From Nodosilinea sp. FACHB-131 (GTDB taxonomy: Bacteria > Cyanobacteriota > Cyanobacteriia > Phormidesmidales > Phormidesmidaceae), in NCBI RefSeq assembly GCF_014695395.1, contig NZ_JACJOF010000034.1, positions 1 through 57,247 of the forward strand: 57,247 bases of DNA. Direction: 5' to 3'. Each line of letters opens with the position of its first letter. The stretch's first letter is position 1. The notes below the pieces were generated by a model that saw only the letters and a list, made by a program, of their open reading frames with translations, was not told the origin of the DNA and did no database searches. Shown here in pieces: positions 18,647-27,043 of this stretch. The position numbers and the translations under genes were made by a program.

Positions 18647-19156
18647 GTGGACCTATCTCGTATTCCAGCTCAGCCTGAGCCTGGACTGATCAACGTGCTG
18701 GTGGAGATTACCGGCGGCAGCAAAAACAAGTACGAGTTTGACAAAGACTTAAACGCGTTTATTTTAGACCGGGTGCTGTTTTCGTCCGTGAAATATCCCT
18801 ACGACTACGGCTTTGTGCCCAACACCCTGGCTGACGATGGTGATCCCCTCGACGGTATGGTGTTGATGGATGAGCCCACCTTCCCCGGCTGTGTGATTGC
18901 GGCGCGGCCTATTGGCATGTTGGAGATGATCGACGGCGGCGATCGCGACGAGAAGATTCTCTGCGTGCCAGCTGCCGATCCCCGCTACACCAACGTCAAA
19001 TCCCTAGACGATGTAGCTCCCCATCGCCTCGACGAGATCGCTGAGTTCTTCCGCTCCTACAAAAATTTAGAGAAGAAGGTGACTGAAATTCTCGGCTGGC
19101 AGAACGTTGACAAGGTCGCTGCTCTGGTAGAGCAGTGTATAGCGGCGGCGAAGTAA
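18647..19156 (+). CDS. ppa: Inorganic pyrophosphatase (family I)
   Basis: Hydrolyses pyrophosphate to phosphate in the cytoplasm, pulling biosynthetic reactions forward; Mg2+ dependent. The 169-residue protein has the family I signature [11 protein letters not shown] with metal-binding Asp residues (about 63-70), KYEFDK, and [11 protein letters not shown]. It starts at a GTG preceded by GGAG (18636-18639). The terminator hairpin at 19189 ends the transcript. Confidence 0.96.
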   Translation: MDLSRIPAQPEPGLINVLVEITGGSKNKYEFDKDLNAFILDRVLFSSVKYPYDYGFVPNTLADDGDPLDGMVLMDEPTFPGCVIAARPIGMLEMIDGGDRDEKILCVPAADPRYTNVKSLDDVAPHRLDEIAEFFRSYKNLEKKVTEILGWQNVDKVAALVEQCIAAAK

Positions 19157-19188
19157 CGTCTTTGGTGCGCGCTTAAAGTACTAGCTAC

Positions 19189-19224
19189 AAAAAAGGATGC
19201 TTCATTGATGAAGCATCCTTTTTT
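19189..19224. terminator. Bidirectional rho-independent terminator between ppa and petF
   Basis: Perfect 17-bp arms (AAAAAAGGATGCTTCAT and its complement) are separated by TG, with A and T runs at the ends, so it can work on both strands between the convergent genes ppa and petF. Confidence 0.92.
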
Positions 19225-19244
19225 GTCAGAAAACCCGTTTGGAG

Positions 19245-19271
19245 GCCTGGTCGCGCGGCGCGCGACCAGGC
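19245..19271 (-). terminator. GC-rich hairpin just after petF
   Basis: The 12-bp arms GCCTGGTCGCGC (19245-19256) and GCGCGACCAGGC (19260-19271) form a very stable hairpin about 10 bp past the petF stop. The following minus-strand sequence has only a short T run, so it may act mainly as an mRNA 3'-end stabiliser, with the symmetrical terminator beyond it finishing transcription. Confidence 0.6.
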
Positions 19272-19280
19272 GCTTCAGAC

Positions 19281-19580
19281 CTAGTAGAGTTCTTCTTCTT
19301 GGTGGGTCAAGATGGTGCAGTCGGAGGTGGGGTAGGCAACGCAGGTCAGCACGTAGCCAGCACCGATTTGGTCATCATCCAGGAAGGACTGATCGGACTG
19401 ATCAACGGTGCCAGCGGTGATTTTGCCAGCACAGGTGGAGCAAGCCCCAGCCCGGCAGGAGTAGGGCAGGTCTAGACCCTGCTCTTCAGCAGCGTCAAGA
19501 ATGTAAGTATCGTCATCGACGTCAATGGTTTGATTGAGCCCTTCAGCCTCGTTAATCAACGTAACCTTGTAGGTTGCCAT
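19281..19580 (-). CDS. petF: [2Fe-2S] plant-type ferredoxin
   Basis: A 99-residue soluble electron carrier that takes electrons from photosystem I and gives them to FNR, sulfite and nitrite reductases and others. The cluster ligands are Cys42, Cys47 and Cys50 (CRAGACSTC) and Cys80 (VLTC). The C-terminal EEELY is typical of photosynthetic ferredoxin I. Length and acidity match. The sulfite reductase at 46281 is a likely client. The promoter must be in the 530-bp gap upstream. Confidence 0.96.
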   Translation of the reverse strand: MATYKVTLINEAEGLNQTIDVDDDTYILDAAEEQGLDLPYSCRAGACSTCAGKITAGTVDQSDQSFLDDDQIGAGYVLTCVAYPTSDCTILTHQEEELY

Positions 19581-20109
19581 GGTGCTATCCTCTCGTCAAA
19601 TACAGATTGCAGATCGATCTTTAAGCTACAGAACACCCTTCGGATAAGGTTTCCAGGATTTGTTCTGAGCAGACCTAACACAACTTTGATACTACGGGAA
19701 AACCTGAAGCCTGTCTTGCCTTTTTCGGCCCTGGCTGAACGGGATTCGTAATCAAACCGATTAGTAATGGATTGGTTTGCTTATACCCTGTTAGGATCCC
19801 AAACGTAAGGCAGTGGCGATCGCACCTTCAATCACGTAAAGATTCTCAAATGCAGCGTTGGCAACTGCACTTAAGACCGGAGTCGCTACCACCAGCAAAA
19901 TTGGGGTAGCGCACTGACGTATAGGCCTCGCTGCAAGGGGTTATGCAGATTGTTCTACCCAATCAGGCAATGGCTATAACTATTTACAAAAGTAGGGCAA
20001 CCCATTGATCGGGCTACCCCAGCAGCGGCGTCAAACAGCAGTTCAGAAACACCGAGCGCCTGTACCTGGCGCCCCAATCGGTGATGAATTCTGACGCCTC
20101 GGTAAAGAC
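19581..20109. other. Intergenic region upstream of petF with several dyads
   Basis: A 529-bp gap between petF and a 54-residue minus-strand gene. CAAACC (19754-19759) pairs with GGTTTG near 19775. A layered stem-loop, arms GGCGTCA and TGACGCC enclosing CACCGA/TCGGTG and GCGCC/GGCGC, spans about 20028-20098. A further GTAG...CTAC hairpin near 19990-20018 is followed by TTTT on the minus strand and could terminate the small gene. No protein gene was found. Confidence 0.45.
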
Positions 20110-20274
20110 CTAGGATTTGCGGCTATTTTCAGACAGTTGCAGATTGAACTCAGCCTGAGTCAGCAGGGCAGCCACCTGGCAGGCCACGTCAGGTGACAGG
20201 GCCGGCTGACTCTCGGTGACAAAATCGAGGTAGCCATTGAAGGTGCGCATGATAATTTGCTTATTTTGCAGCAT
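20110..20274 (-). CDS. Small hypothetical protein (54 residues)
   Basis: An ATG at 20272-20274 follows a near-ideal Shine-Dalgarno, AAGGAG, 7 nt upstream. The product begins MLQNKQIIMRTFNGYLDFVT, then an amphipathic helix (LSPDVACQVAALLTQAEFNL) and a polar tail. The composition suggests a small soluble helical protein. I do not recognise a named family. It diverges from phr by 122 bp, so the two may share regulatory sequence. Structured sequence lies directly after its stop. Confidence 0.65.
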   Translation of the reverse strand: MLQNKQIIMRTFNGYLDFVTESQPALSPDVACQVAALLTQAEFNLQLSENSRKS

Positions 20275-20396
20275 GGTTGATCTCCTTAAGGTGAGCCGCC
20301 AACAAACGGGTGCTGCCCCATGATAAAAGCTCCCTAACCCGAGCAGCTAATGTCGTTATACTGAATCGGTTTGCTGAGCAAGGGTGAGCTGCATTC

Positions 20397-21827
20397 ATGG
20401 TCGATTTACTGCTGTTTTGGCACCGTCGCGATCTGCGCCTGGGGGACAACGTGGGGCTGACAGCGGCGCGCGATCGCACCCCCCAGGTAGTCGGCGTATT
20501 TTGCCTCGACCCCGGCATTCTCAACAATGGTGATGTGGCCCCAGCGCGGGTCGCCTACATGATTGGCTGTCTGGAGAGGTTGCAGGACAGCTACGCCCAA
20601 GCCGGCGGCCAGCTGTTCATTCTCCAGGGCGATCCCCGCGTGCAGATCCCAGCGCTGGCCAAGGCGCTGGCCGTCGATGCCGTTTACTGGAACCGTGATG
20701 TAGAACCCTATTCGCGCCAGCGCGATACGGCGGTTGTCGATGCCCTCAAAGAAGCAGGGATTGAGTTTCGCACCACCTTTTGGGATCAGCTGCTGCACGA
20801 ACCTGGAGACGTGCGAACCGGCGCAGGTGAACCCTACACGGTTTACACCCCCTTCTGGCGCAACTGGGTGAAGCGATCTAAGGCAGCGCCCCTACCTACG
20901 CCAGAGGGGTTGCAATCCCTCAGTAACCAGCAGGTCGAGGCGGCGAAGCAAGCGGGCTGTATCAATCTGCCCAGCGCTGCCGATTTAGGATTTGCTTGGG
21001 AAAACGGCTTTCCCGTTGAGCCAGGGGAGCAGGGTGCCCTGGAGCGGCTGGAGGAATTTTGCGATGGCGATCGCGCCATCGACAGCTACGACGAGCAGCG
21101 CAACTTTCCGTTTGTGAATGGCACCTCCAGACTCAGTGCGGCGTTGAAGTTTGGGGCCGTGGGCATTCGCACGGTGTGGGCTGCCACCGAAGCCGCCTAC
21201 CAACAAAGCCGCAGCGACGAAACCCGCAGCGGCGTGCAAACTTGGCAGCAGGAGTTAGCCTGGCGCGAGTTCTACCAGCACGTGATGTACTTTTTCCCGG
21301 AGCTGGCTGAAGGGCCCTATCGCGCTCAGCTAAAGGACTTCCCTTGGGTGAACAACGAGGAGCAGTTTGCCGCCTGGTGTGAGGGACGCACTGGCTACCC
21401 AATTGTCGATGCCGCCATGCGCCAGCTCAACGAAATGGGCTGGATGCACAATCGCTGCCGCATGATTGTGGCCAGCTTTCTCACCAAAGACCTGATTGTC
21501 AATTGGCAGTGGGGCGAGAAATACTTTATGCAGCATTTGGTGGACGGTGACCTGTCATCTAACAACGGCGGCTGGCAGTGGAGCGCCTCTAGCGGTATGG
21601 ATCCTAAACCGCTGCGGATTTTTAACCCCGCCAGCCAGGCACAGAAATTCGACGCTGAGGCCGAGTACATTCGCCAGTGGGTGCCGGAGCTCAGGTCGCT
21701 GGACACCGGGCCGCTAGTGACAGGGAAAATTGCGGAGCGCGATCGCGGCGACTACCCCGCCCCCATTGTCGATCACAAAATTCAGCAGGCGCTGTTTAAA
21801 GATAAATACAAAGCCCAGAAGGCCTAA
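20397..21827 (+). CDS. phr: Deoxyribodipyrimidine photolyase (class I CPD photolyase)
   Basis: A 476-residue flavoenzyme that uses blue light to split cyclobutane pyrimidine dimers. The N-terminal antenna-binding Rossmann domain begins LLLFWHRRDLRLGDN, and the FAD domain has TWQQELAWREFYQHV, NEMGWMHNRCRMIVASFLTKD and WQWSASSGMDPKPLRIFNP, all family signatures. By homology to cyanobacterial enzymes the antenna is probably 8-HDF (inference). It ends 165 bp before a convergent kinase-like gene; a long palindrome lies between them. Confidence 0.95.
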   Translation: MVDLLLFWHRRDLRLGDNVGLTAARDRTPQVVGVFCLDPGILNNGDVAPARVAYMIGCLERLQDSYAQAGGQLFILQGDPRVQIPALAKALAVDAVYWNRDVEPYSRQRDTAVVDALKEAGIEFRTTFWDQLLHEPGDVRTGAGEPYTVYTPFWRNWVKRSKAAPLPTPEGLQSLSNQQVEAAKQAGCINLPSAADLGFAWENGFPVEPGEQGALERLEEFCDGDRAIDSYDEQRNFPFVNGTSRLSAALKFGAVGIRTVWAATEAAYQQSRSDETRSGVQTWQQELAWREFYQHVMYFFPELAEGPYRAQLKDFPWVNNEEQFAAWCEGRTGYPIVDAAMRQLNEMGWMHNRCRMIVASFLTKDLIVNWQWGEKYFMQHLVDGDLSSNNGGWQWSASSGMDPKPLRIFNPASQAQKFDAEAEYIRQWVPELRSLDTGPLVTGKIAERDRGDYPAPIVDHKIQQALFKDKYKAQKA

Positions 21828-21862
21828 CATCTGACAAAGTTGGTTGTGACAGGAGCTACCTA

Positions 21863-21928
21863 GGGTTCAAGGTTTAAGGTGTACGGTCTACAGCCTTCCT
21901 TGAACCGTACACCTTAAACCCTGAACCC
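21863..21928. repeat. Long palindromic element A (25-bp arms)
   Basis: The arms at 21863-21887 and 21904-21928 match in 24 of 25 positions around a 16-nt loop. The arm contains the core GGTTTAAGGTGTACGGT. It sits between convergent phr and the ABC1-kinase gene, a position suited to a bidirectional transcription stop. It shares its GGTTTAAGG core with the palindrome at 26528. Confidence 0.85.
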
Positions 21929-21991
21929 CACCCATCGGTCATCCTGGGCTTGGCAGACTCCTAACCGCAGAGCCTTTAGACCGCTCACGGC

Positions 21992-23638
21992 CTACCGTCG
22001 CCGTCGCGGTCGCACAATGCTAAACAGCAGCCACAGCCCAAAGAAGCTAGCCGCCGCAAACAAGATAATGCTCAAGATCTGCCCCTGGGATGTCTGCTGC
22101 CCCGTTGACACGATCGCCGCCCCAATGATTAACGCCGCCACCACGGTGCTAAAGGCATGGCGGTTGGAAGATTCATCCAGGCTGCGGCGCAGGTCATCTA
22201 CCCCCTGAATGCTGAGGCTAAACTTGAGCTGCTCTGAACTGAGGCGATCGAGCAAAAAGCCTAGCTGGCGCGGCGAACTCAGCGACAGGTTGCGAAACTC
22301 TAACCCCGTGCGCAGCAACGCCAGCAGGGGGTCATCCCCCACCATCTGCTGGCGAAACAGATCGGCCATCAGCGGGCGCACCTCCTCGATTAGGTTGACG
22401 CCGGGGTTGAACTGCCGGGCGGCCCCCTCCAAGTTGGCGAGGGATTTGGTGAACAACCCCACGTTGGCAGGCCAGCGTAGGTTGTTGCGAATGCCCGCCG
22501 CCAAGATTTCGCCAAAAATTTCGGCGGTGTTGATCTGCTCTAGGCTGAGACCGTAGTAGCGGCCCAACAGACGGGTATAGTCGCTCTCTAGGCGAGCTAG
22601 ATTGACGGGTTTGAGGGGTTCGGCCAGTTGTAGGGTGAGCTGGCAGCAGCGCTGGGCGTCGCAGTTGACAATCGCTAGCACCATCTCCGTCATGGTATTA
22701 CGGGTGCGAGGATCCATATGGCCCATCATGCCGCAGTCAAGCAGAGCCAGACGACCATCTGCCAAGTAAAAAATGTTGCCGGGATGGGGATCGGCGTGGA
22801 AAAAGCCGTCCACAAAATACTGTTTGAGGAAGACCCGAAACAGCAGCGTAGTAGCGGCGGCTCGCAGGCCAACGACATCACTGTGGGCATCTTCGGCCAG
22901 CAAATCGGCCTTAAGCAGAGGAGTGCCCTCCAGCCATTCCATGGTCATGATTTTGGTGTTAGTCAGATCCCAGTAGATCTGCGGCACGACTAGCTGGTTG
23001 GCGTCGTACCAATCGCTTTTAGACAGGTTGCGCCGCAGCTGGTCGGTGTAGCCCGCCTCAGTAGTGAAATCGAGTTCGGCATTGATAGCATCGGCAAACT
23101 CGTCGGCCAAATCCACGACGTTGTAGCGCTGGCCAAACTGGGTGGCTGACACCAGCTTGGCCACATCGCGAATCAGGGTCATGTCGCGCTCGACCTGGCG
23201 CTCGATGCCGGGGCGTTGTACCTTCACCGCGACCTGCCGACCATCTTTGAGCACGGCCTTGTGGGTTTGAGCGATGGAACCGGCAGCGATCGCCTGATAG
23301 TCCAGCCGTTCAAATAGCTCCTCGGGGGGCTTACCCAGATGCTGACGAATGTAGGCCTCGATCTCCTTGGGGTCTACCGGAGGTACGGTGGTTTGCAGGC
23401 TGCTGAGCTCTTCGATGTAGGCCGGGGGCATGAGGTCGGGGCGAGTGCTCAACAGCTGCCCCAGCTTGACGTAGACCGGCCCCAGGTCAGTCAAAATATT
23501 GCGCAGCACCGCCGGGGGCGGAATCTCAGGCTCATCAGCTTGCCCCCCCACCAACAGCCGCCGCATGTAGTCCCAGCCGTTGCCGAGCACCACTTCAATA
23601 ATTTCTTTTTGCCGGGCCAGACGAGACGATGAAACCAT
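21992..23638 (-). CDS. AarF/ABC1/UbiB-family kinase-like protein
   Basis: A 548-residue atypical kinase. It has the family KxGQ region (YVKLGQLLSTRPDLMPP), the Ala-rich loop (AAGSIAQTHKAVLKDGRQVA, replacing the normal Gly-rich loop), VKVQRPG, GFFHADPHPGN and LLDCGMMG. The C-terminus carries two hydrophobic segments (ALIIGAAIVS and IILFAAASFFGLWLLF). Cyanobacterial and plastid homologues act in prenylquinone metabolism and membrane lipid/stress responses, probably at thylakoids or plastoglobule-like bodies. The exact role of this paralog is unknown. Confidence 0.92.
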   Translation of the reverse strand: MVSSSRLARQKEIIEVVLGNGWDYMRRLLVGGQADEPEIPPPAVLRNILTDLGPVYVKLGQLLSTRPDLMPPAYIEELSSLQTTVPPVDPKEIEAYIRQHLGKPPEELFERLDYQAIAAGSIAQTHKAVLKDGRQVAVKVQRPGIERQVERDMTLIRDVAKLVSATQFGQRYNVVDLADEFADAINAELDFTTEAGYTDQLRRNLSKSDWYDANQLVVPQIYWDLTNTKIMTMEWLEGTPLLKADLLAEDAHSDVVGLRAAATTLLFRVFLKQYFVDGFFHADPHPGNIFYLADGRLALLDCGMMGHMDPRTRNTMTEMVLAIVNCDAQRCCQLTLQLAEPLKPVNLARLESDYTRLLGRYYGLSLEQINTAEIFGEILAAGIRNNLRWPANVGLFTKSLANLEGAARQFNPGVNLIEEVRPLMADLFRQQMVGDDPLLALLRTGLEFRNLSLSSPRQLGFLLDRLSSEQLKFSLSIQGVDDLRRSLDESSNRHAFSTVVAALIIGAAIVSTGQQTSQGQILSIILFAAASFFGLWLLFSIVRPRRRR

Positions 23639-23774
23639 TGGGGGCAGAGGTAGGTTTTGCTCGATGCTAGCGCACCCGGGGTAAGGCGTTGTCTACCGTG
23701 TGGTGCGCCAGGTGACTATTGATAAACCAGCGGCGGGGCCGGATTCACCCGGTGCTATGATGCTTGGGCGCTGT

Positions 23775-23912
23775 CGGTTCCGGTGGGGATCAGCCACTGG
23801 AGGCAAGGGGGAAAGTGCAGTGCAAGGCTGCCGCTGTCCCGCAGCTGTAACGCTATTTGTGTTAATGGGGTATCCCGCTGAACACCAAATAGCTAAGCCA
23901 GAATGCCCGCCG
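23775..23912 (+). promoter_or_regulatory. Cobalamin (B12) riboswitch upstream of hupE
   Basis: Contains the conserved core blocks in order: GGGGGAAAGTGCAGTGCAAG (23807-23826), GCTGCCGCTGTCCCGCAGC and CTGTAA (B12 box, 23827-23850), and AAGCCAGAATGCCCGCC (23895-23911). A peripheral stem GCTATTTG/CAAATAGC (near 23852 and 23886) lies between them. Adenosyl- or methylcobalamin binding is expected to repress the downstream gene, whose ATG is 39 nt further on. This is recognised from the motif pattern; boundaries are approximate. Confidence 0.93.
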
Positions 23913-23950
23913 ATCGCTGCTGTTGTTCTTTCTTCGTCTGCGAGGTACGG

Positions 23951-24631
23951 ATGAATTATCGCGTTGCTGCCTTGAGATCTATCAGAACCGGTCTGCTATC
24001 AAAGCCTGCGGTACGGAGCCTGATGGGGGCACTGGCCCTGCTGCTGCTGCTGCCCCTGCCCAGCTTAGCCCACCATCCGCTGGGGGGCCGAGTGCCCGCT
24101 AACTTTGCTGAAGGGTTTTTGTCGGGTCTGGCCCACCCCATCATTGGCCTCGACCATCTGGCCTTTGTAGTAGCCATGGGCCTACTGGCAGCCGTTAGCA
24201 CCTGGGGGATCGCGATCCCTGCTGCCTTTGTGCTGGCAGCGATGGTTGGTACGGGACTGCACCTAGCAGAGCTAACGCTACCGGCAGCAGAGTTCGTGAT
24301 TGCTGGATCGGTGCTTGGGGTTGGGGTGCTGCTGACATTACGCAACCGTCCCCAAAGTGGCGTAATCACAGGCTTGGCAGTGCTGGCCGGACTATTCCAT
24401 GGATTTGCCTACGGCGAGGCAATCTTTGGTGCAGAATCTATGCCACTGGTGGCCTATTTAGCTGGGTTTACAGCAGTGCAGATGGGGATCGCGATCACCG
24501 CCTTTTTCCTAGGGCGACAGCTTACCCAGCGGTCTACGGCACACGTCGTGCAGCGGGCAGGCTTAGTGATCTGCGGCATTGGGGCCACGTTTCTTGCCAC
24601 TGCGCTCCTCAACGGTCTGCTGCCTGCCTAA
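23951..24631 (+). CDS. hupE: HupE/UreJ-family transporter, likely cobalt (or nickel) uptake
   Basis: A 226-residue protein with a cleavable N-terminal signal (core LMGALALLLLLPLPSLA, then HH) and about six membrane segments. The family metal motif HPIIGLDH is at residues 62-69, and FHGFAYGEAIFG is a second conserved histidine block. HupE proteins carry Ni2+ or Co2+. Placement directly behind a cobalamin riboswitch argues for cobalt, needed for B12 synthesis (inference). The ATG at 23951 is chosen because upstream codons overlap the riboswitch. Confidence 0.9.
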   Translation: MNYRVAALRSIRTGLLSKPAVRSLMGALALLLLLPLPSLAHHPLGGRVPANFAEGFLSGLAHPIIGLDHLAFVVAMGLLAAVSTWGIAIPAAFVLAAMVGTGLHLAELTLPAAEFVIAGSVLGVGVLLTLRNRPQSGVITGLAVLAGLFHGFAYGEAIFGAESMPLVAYLAGFTAVQMGIAITAFFLGRQLTQRSTAHVVQRAGLVICGIGATFLATALLNGLLPA

Positions 24632-24802
24632 GAGCGTGAAGCGGGGGTTGGAACAACGCCATTGAGCGTCTGTCACTTCCAAATCCTGCTAAATTCTCCT
24701 CCTTAAGCTGAGCCTGTTGCGGAATAGGCACAAAGGCTAGGTCTGACTGCTCGGTCTGGCGGTATGCTTAATCCGTTCGGTTGAGCCAACGGTGCATTTC
24801 CC

Positions 24803-25417
24803 ATGACCCTACCTCCTGCTTGGGCGGCGGCCCTATTTATGCCTGCAACGGTGGGGCTGCTGTATCAGGCGGTGCAGCCCCATCCTTGGCCCTATCGCCT
24901 GCTGGCTCTGTCGCTGTTGTTGATGAGTCTGGAGCAGGCCCACATGGCCCGAGTAGACCTGCGCCATAGCGAGATCGTGAGCCAGCGATCGCGCGATCCA
25001 CGCCTGGGCCACTTTAGTCGCGTGGTCGTGCTAGCGATCGCCGGTCAAGTTGCGGGCTTCTCCATAGCCGCTCTGGGCCATCTGGGGTGGGGAATGGGGC
25101 TGATCTTGGTCAGCCTACTGGGGTTCAACTTAGCAGCCACCATTCGTCTAGAGCCCGCTAGCCCAAAACCGATTCAGTCAGCAGACTGGCGATCGCGCCT
25201 CGATGTGCTGGGGTTAGATGCGATCGCCCTCGTTCTCGCCATCCTGTGGATTGCCCAGCGCGCCCAAGGCTGGGTGGCTGGGGGGTTGTTTGCTATTACC
25301 GTGCTCTACGGCAGCAGCAAGCTGGTGGCCTACGTCACCACCGCTCTGCGCTCAGGTTCAGCGGTCCATGTCGCCCACACCGCTCAGGAGCATCCACAGA
25401 CCTCCCAGCAAAATTAG
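24803..25417 (+). CDS. Membrane protein of unknown function
   Basis: A 204-residue protein with five or six hydrophobic segments (AWAAALFMPATVGLLY, YRLLALSLLLMSLEQAHM, VVVLAIAGQVAGFSIAAL, GLILVSLLGFNLAATI, LGLDAIALVLAILWIA, WVAGGLFAITVLYGSSKLVA). The charged loop after segment 2 (RVDLRHSEIVSQRSRDPRLG) would be cytoplasmic. I do not recognise the family. It lies 171 bp after hupE on the same strand, so cotranscription is possible. Its last 60 bp overlap an antisense 35-codon gene. Confidence 0.65.
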   Translation: MTLPPAWAAALFMPATVGLLYQAVQPHPWPYRLLALSLLLMSLEQAHMARVDLRHSEIVSQRSRDPRLGHFSRVVVLAIAGQVAGFSIAALGHLGWGMGLILVSLLGFNLAATIRLEPASPKPIQSADWRSRLDVLGLDAIALVLAILWIAQRAQGWVAGGLFAITVLYGSSKLVAYVTTALRSGSAVHVAHTAQEHPQTSQQN

Positions 25418-25465
25418 CAGCGCTAGTCCGCCCATCAATCCGTCTAGCCAAGGGGTTGCGGTCAT
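25358..25465 (-). CDS. 35-residue membrane peptide coupled to the exonuclease gene
   Basis: The start ATG shares its A with the TAA stop of the upstream exonuclease gene (TAATG), a classic translational-coupling arrangement. The product MTATPWLDGLMGGLALLILL, then GGLWMLLSGVGDMDR, is one hydrophobic span with short polar ends. Its 3' part overlaps the end of the opposite-strand membrane protein gene. No family is recognised. The precise overlap and clean TM profile argue that it is real, but a chance frame cannot be excluded without homologues. Confidence 0.5.
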   Translation of the reverse strand: MTATPWLDGLMGGLALLILLGGLWMLLSGVGDMDR

Positions 25466-26457
25466 TAAATGTCTCCTTCTCCCTCAAACAGCGTCTCCAA
25501 GGGCATGGCCTCTAGGTTTAACGATTCTTGCAGATAGCGCGACACCACGTCGGACTGACCGTGGGTGACGTACACGGTTTTAGCTCCCGTATCTTTCACC
25601 GTTTGTATCAGCCCCGGCCAGTCAGCATGGTCAGAGAGCACGAAGCCGCGCTCGTAGCCCCGCCGCCGCCGCGCTCCCCGCACTGCCATCCACCCCGAGG
25701 CGAAGGCGGTCTGGGGATGCTTAAACCGCTTCATCCAGCTAGAGCGGTGGCCTGAAGGCGGGGCCAGCACCAGATCGCCCGTATAGTTGTGAGTGCGGGG
25801 CATATCTGAGGTGCAGATGGTGGGCACCATCGCCACGCCCTGCTGGCGGTAGATCTCGGTCAGCACGTGAATCGCTCCGTGAACATAGACCGGCTGATCT
25901 GTCAATTGAACCAGCTCACTCAGCACCCGCTGGGCCTTGCCAAAGGCATAGCAAAACAAAATTGATGGCCGCTCAGGATCGCCCTGCCACCAGTCGTAAA
26001 TCTGGCGGGTAGTCTCAGCGCCACTTTCCCACCGGTAGATCGGCAGGCCAAAGGTGGCCTCAGTGATGAACGTGTCGCAGGGCACCACCTCAAAGGGAGC
26101 ACAAGAGGGGTCAGCACCGCGCTTGTAGTCGCCCGACACGACCCAGACTTCGTCCCGATGCTCAACCCGAATCTGGGCCGAGCCCAGCACATGCCCCGCC
26201 GAGTGAAACGACACCCAGGTTTCCCCTAGCTTGACCGGGGCTCCATAGGCAACTCCCTGGAGCTGAATGTCTGCCCCCAGCCGCCGCCGCAAAATGCCCT
26301 CCGACTGAGCGGTGGCGATGTACTGAGTCGAGCCCGATCGCGCATGATCGCTGTGGGCATGGGTAATCAGCGCCGTCTCGACCCCGCGCCAGGGGTCGAT
26401 ATAGAAGCCGCCTTTTTCACAGTAAAGCCCCTCAGGGCGCACGGTAATCAATGTCAT
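25465..26457 (-). CDS. Ligase-associated-type DNA 3'-end exonuclease (metallo-beta-lactamase fold)
   Basis: A 330-residue protein with the metal-binding signature THAHSDHA (His33, His35, Asp37, His38). It also has SAGHVLGSAQI, VSGDYKRG and FVLSDHADWPGL, the beta-CASP pattern of the ligase-associated exonuclease family (also related to mRNA 3'-end processing factors). In other bacteria such genes sit beside an ATP-dependent DNA ligase and a DEXH helicase; neither is visible here, so it appears as an orphan member. It is followed by a coupled 35-residue membrane peptide. Confidence 0.85.
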   Translation of the reverse strand: MTLITVRPEGLYCEKGGFYIDPWRGVETALITHAHSDHARSGSTQYIATAQSEGILRRRLGADIQLQGVAYGAPVKLGETWVSFHSAGHVLGSAQIRVEHRDEVWVVSGDYKRGADPSCAPFEVVPCDTFITEATFGLPIYRWESGAETTRQIYDWWQGDPERPSILFCYAFGKAQRVLSELVQLTDQPVYVHGAIHVLTEIYRQQGVAMVPTICTSDMPRTHNYTGDLVLAPPSGHRSSWMKRFKHPQTAFASGWMAVRGARRRRGYERGFVLSDHADWPGLIQTVKDTGAKTVYVTHGQSDVVSRYLQESLNLEAMPLETLFEGEGDI

Positions 26458-26523
26458 CGGTTTAGAAGATTGGCAAGCTGGCGGTCTCAGAAATTAGTAC
26501 GTTAGCAGGCTGACAGGTTGATG

Positions 26524-26583
26524 GGGTTTCAGGGTGCAGGGTTTAAGGTTCACGACCTGCCTTAAACCCTGCACCCTGAACCC
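26524..26583. repeat. Long palindromic element B (21-bp perfect arms)
   Basis: The arms 26528-26548 and 26560-26580 are perfectly complementary around an 11-nt loop, extended by GGG/CCC with one bulge. The core CAGGGTTTAAGG resembles the palindrome at 21863. It lies between the DUF3493 gene and the exonuclease gene, both minus strand, so it could end one transcript or sit in the leader of the next. Confidence 0.85.
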
Positions 26584-26622
26584 TAAGCCACTAGAGCTTG
26601 TCACAATCGGTTTGGTCAGGAA

Positions 26623-26910
26623 TTAATCTTTCTTCTCTAGCCTAAACAGCAGCACCACAATCCCAATCACCCCCAGCTGCACCCCCAGGTTGGGCAGAGC
26701 GTTGCCGACATCGCGCCCGGCCAACAATTGGGTAAAGAACACAAACGCCCCGATCGCCCCCGAGGCCCCTACGGCCCCATAGACAAACTTACGCAAGCTT
26801 TTGTAGGGCGCTTGGGCTTCAGCTTTCAGCCGGGCATATTTTTCAGAGCTCATGCCCGGAGGGGGCGTGTCTGGCAGTTGGTCGGGGCGACTATATTCAG
26901 GGCGCATCAA
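26623..26910 (-). CDS. DUF3493 small membrane protein
   Basis: A 95-residue protein. A polar N-terminus with SSEKYARLKAEAQAPYKSLR leads into two hydrophobic segments (FVYGAVGASGAIGAFVFFTQL and LGVQLGVIGIVVLLFRLEKKD). This is the DUF3493 pattern found in cyanobacteria and plant plastids, where homologues are associated with thylakoids, though no biochemical role is settled. It begins with two consecutive Met codons. It is probably monocistronic or leads into the exonuclease gene 165 bp downstream. Confidence 0.85.
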   Translation of the reverse strand: MMRPEYSRPDQLPDTPPPGMSSEKYARLKAEAQAPYKSLRKFVYGAVGASGAIGAFVFFTQLLAGRDVGNALPNLGVQLGVIGIVVLLFRLEKKD

Positions 26911-27043
26911 TTGGGGCCTTCATCGGGACATACTGTCATCCTACAAGGCATTCTCCTGGCGAGAAACGGCTGGCTAACCTGCCGCCCTGCGACAGTAACC
27001 CTAGAGAACTGCCCAAACCCTAGCTGCCCCCTAGTAAACTGCG

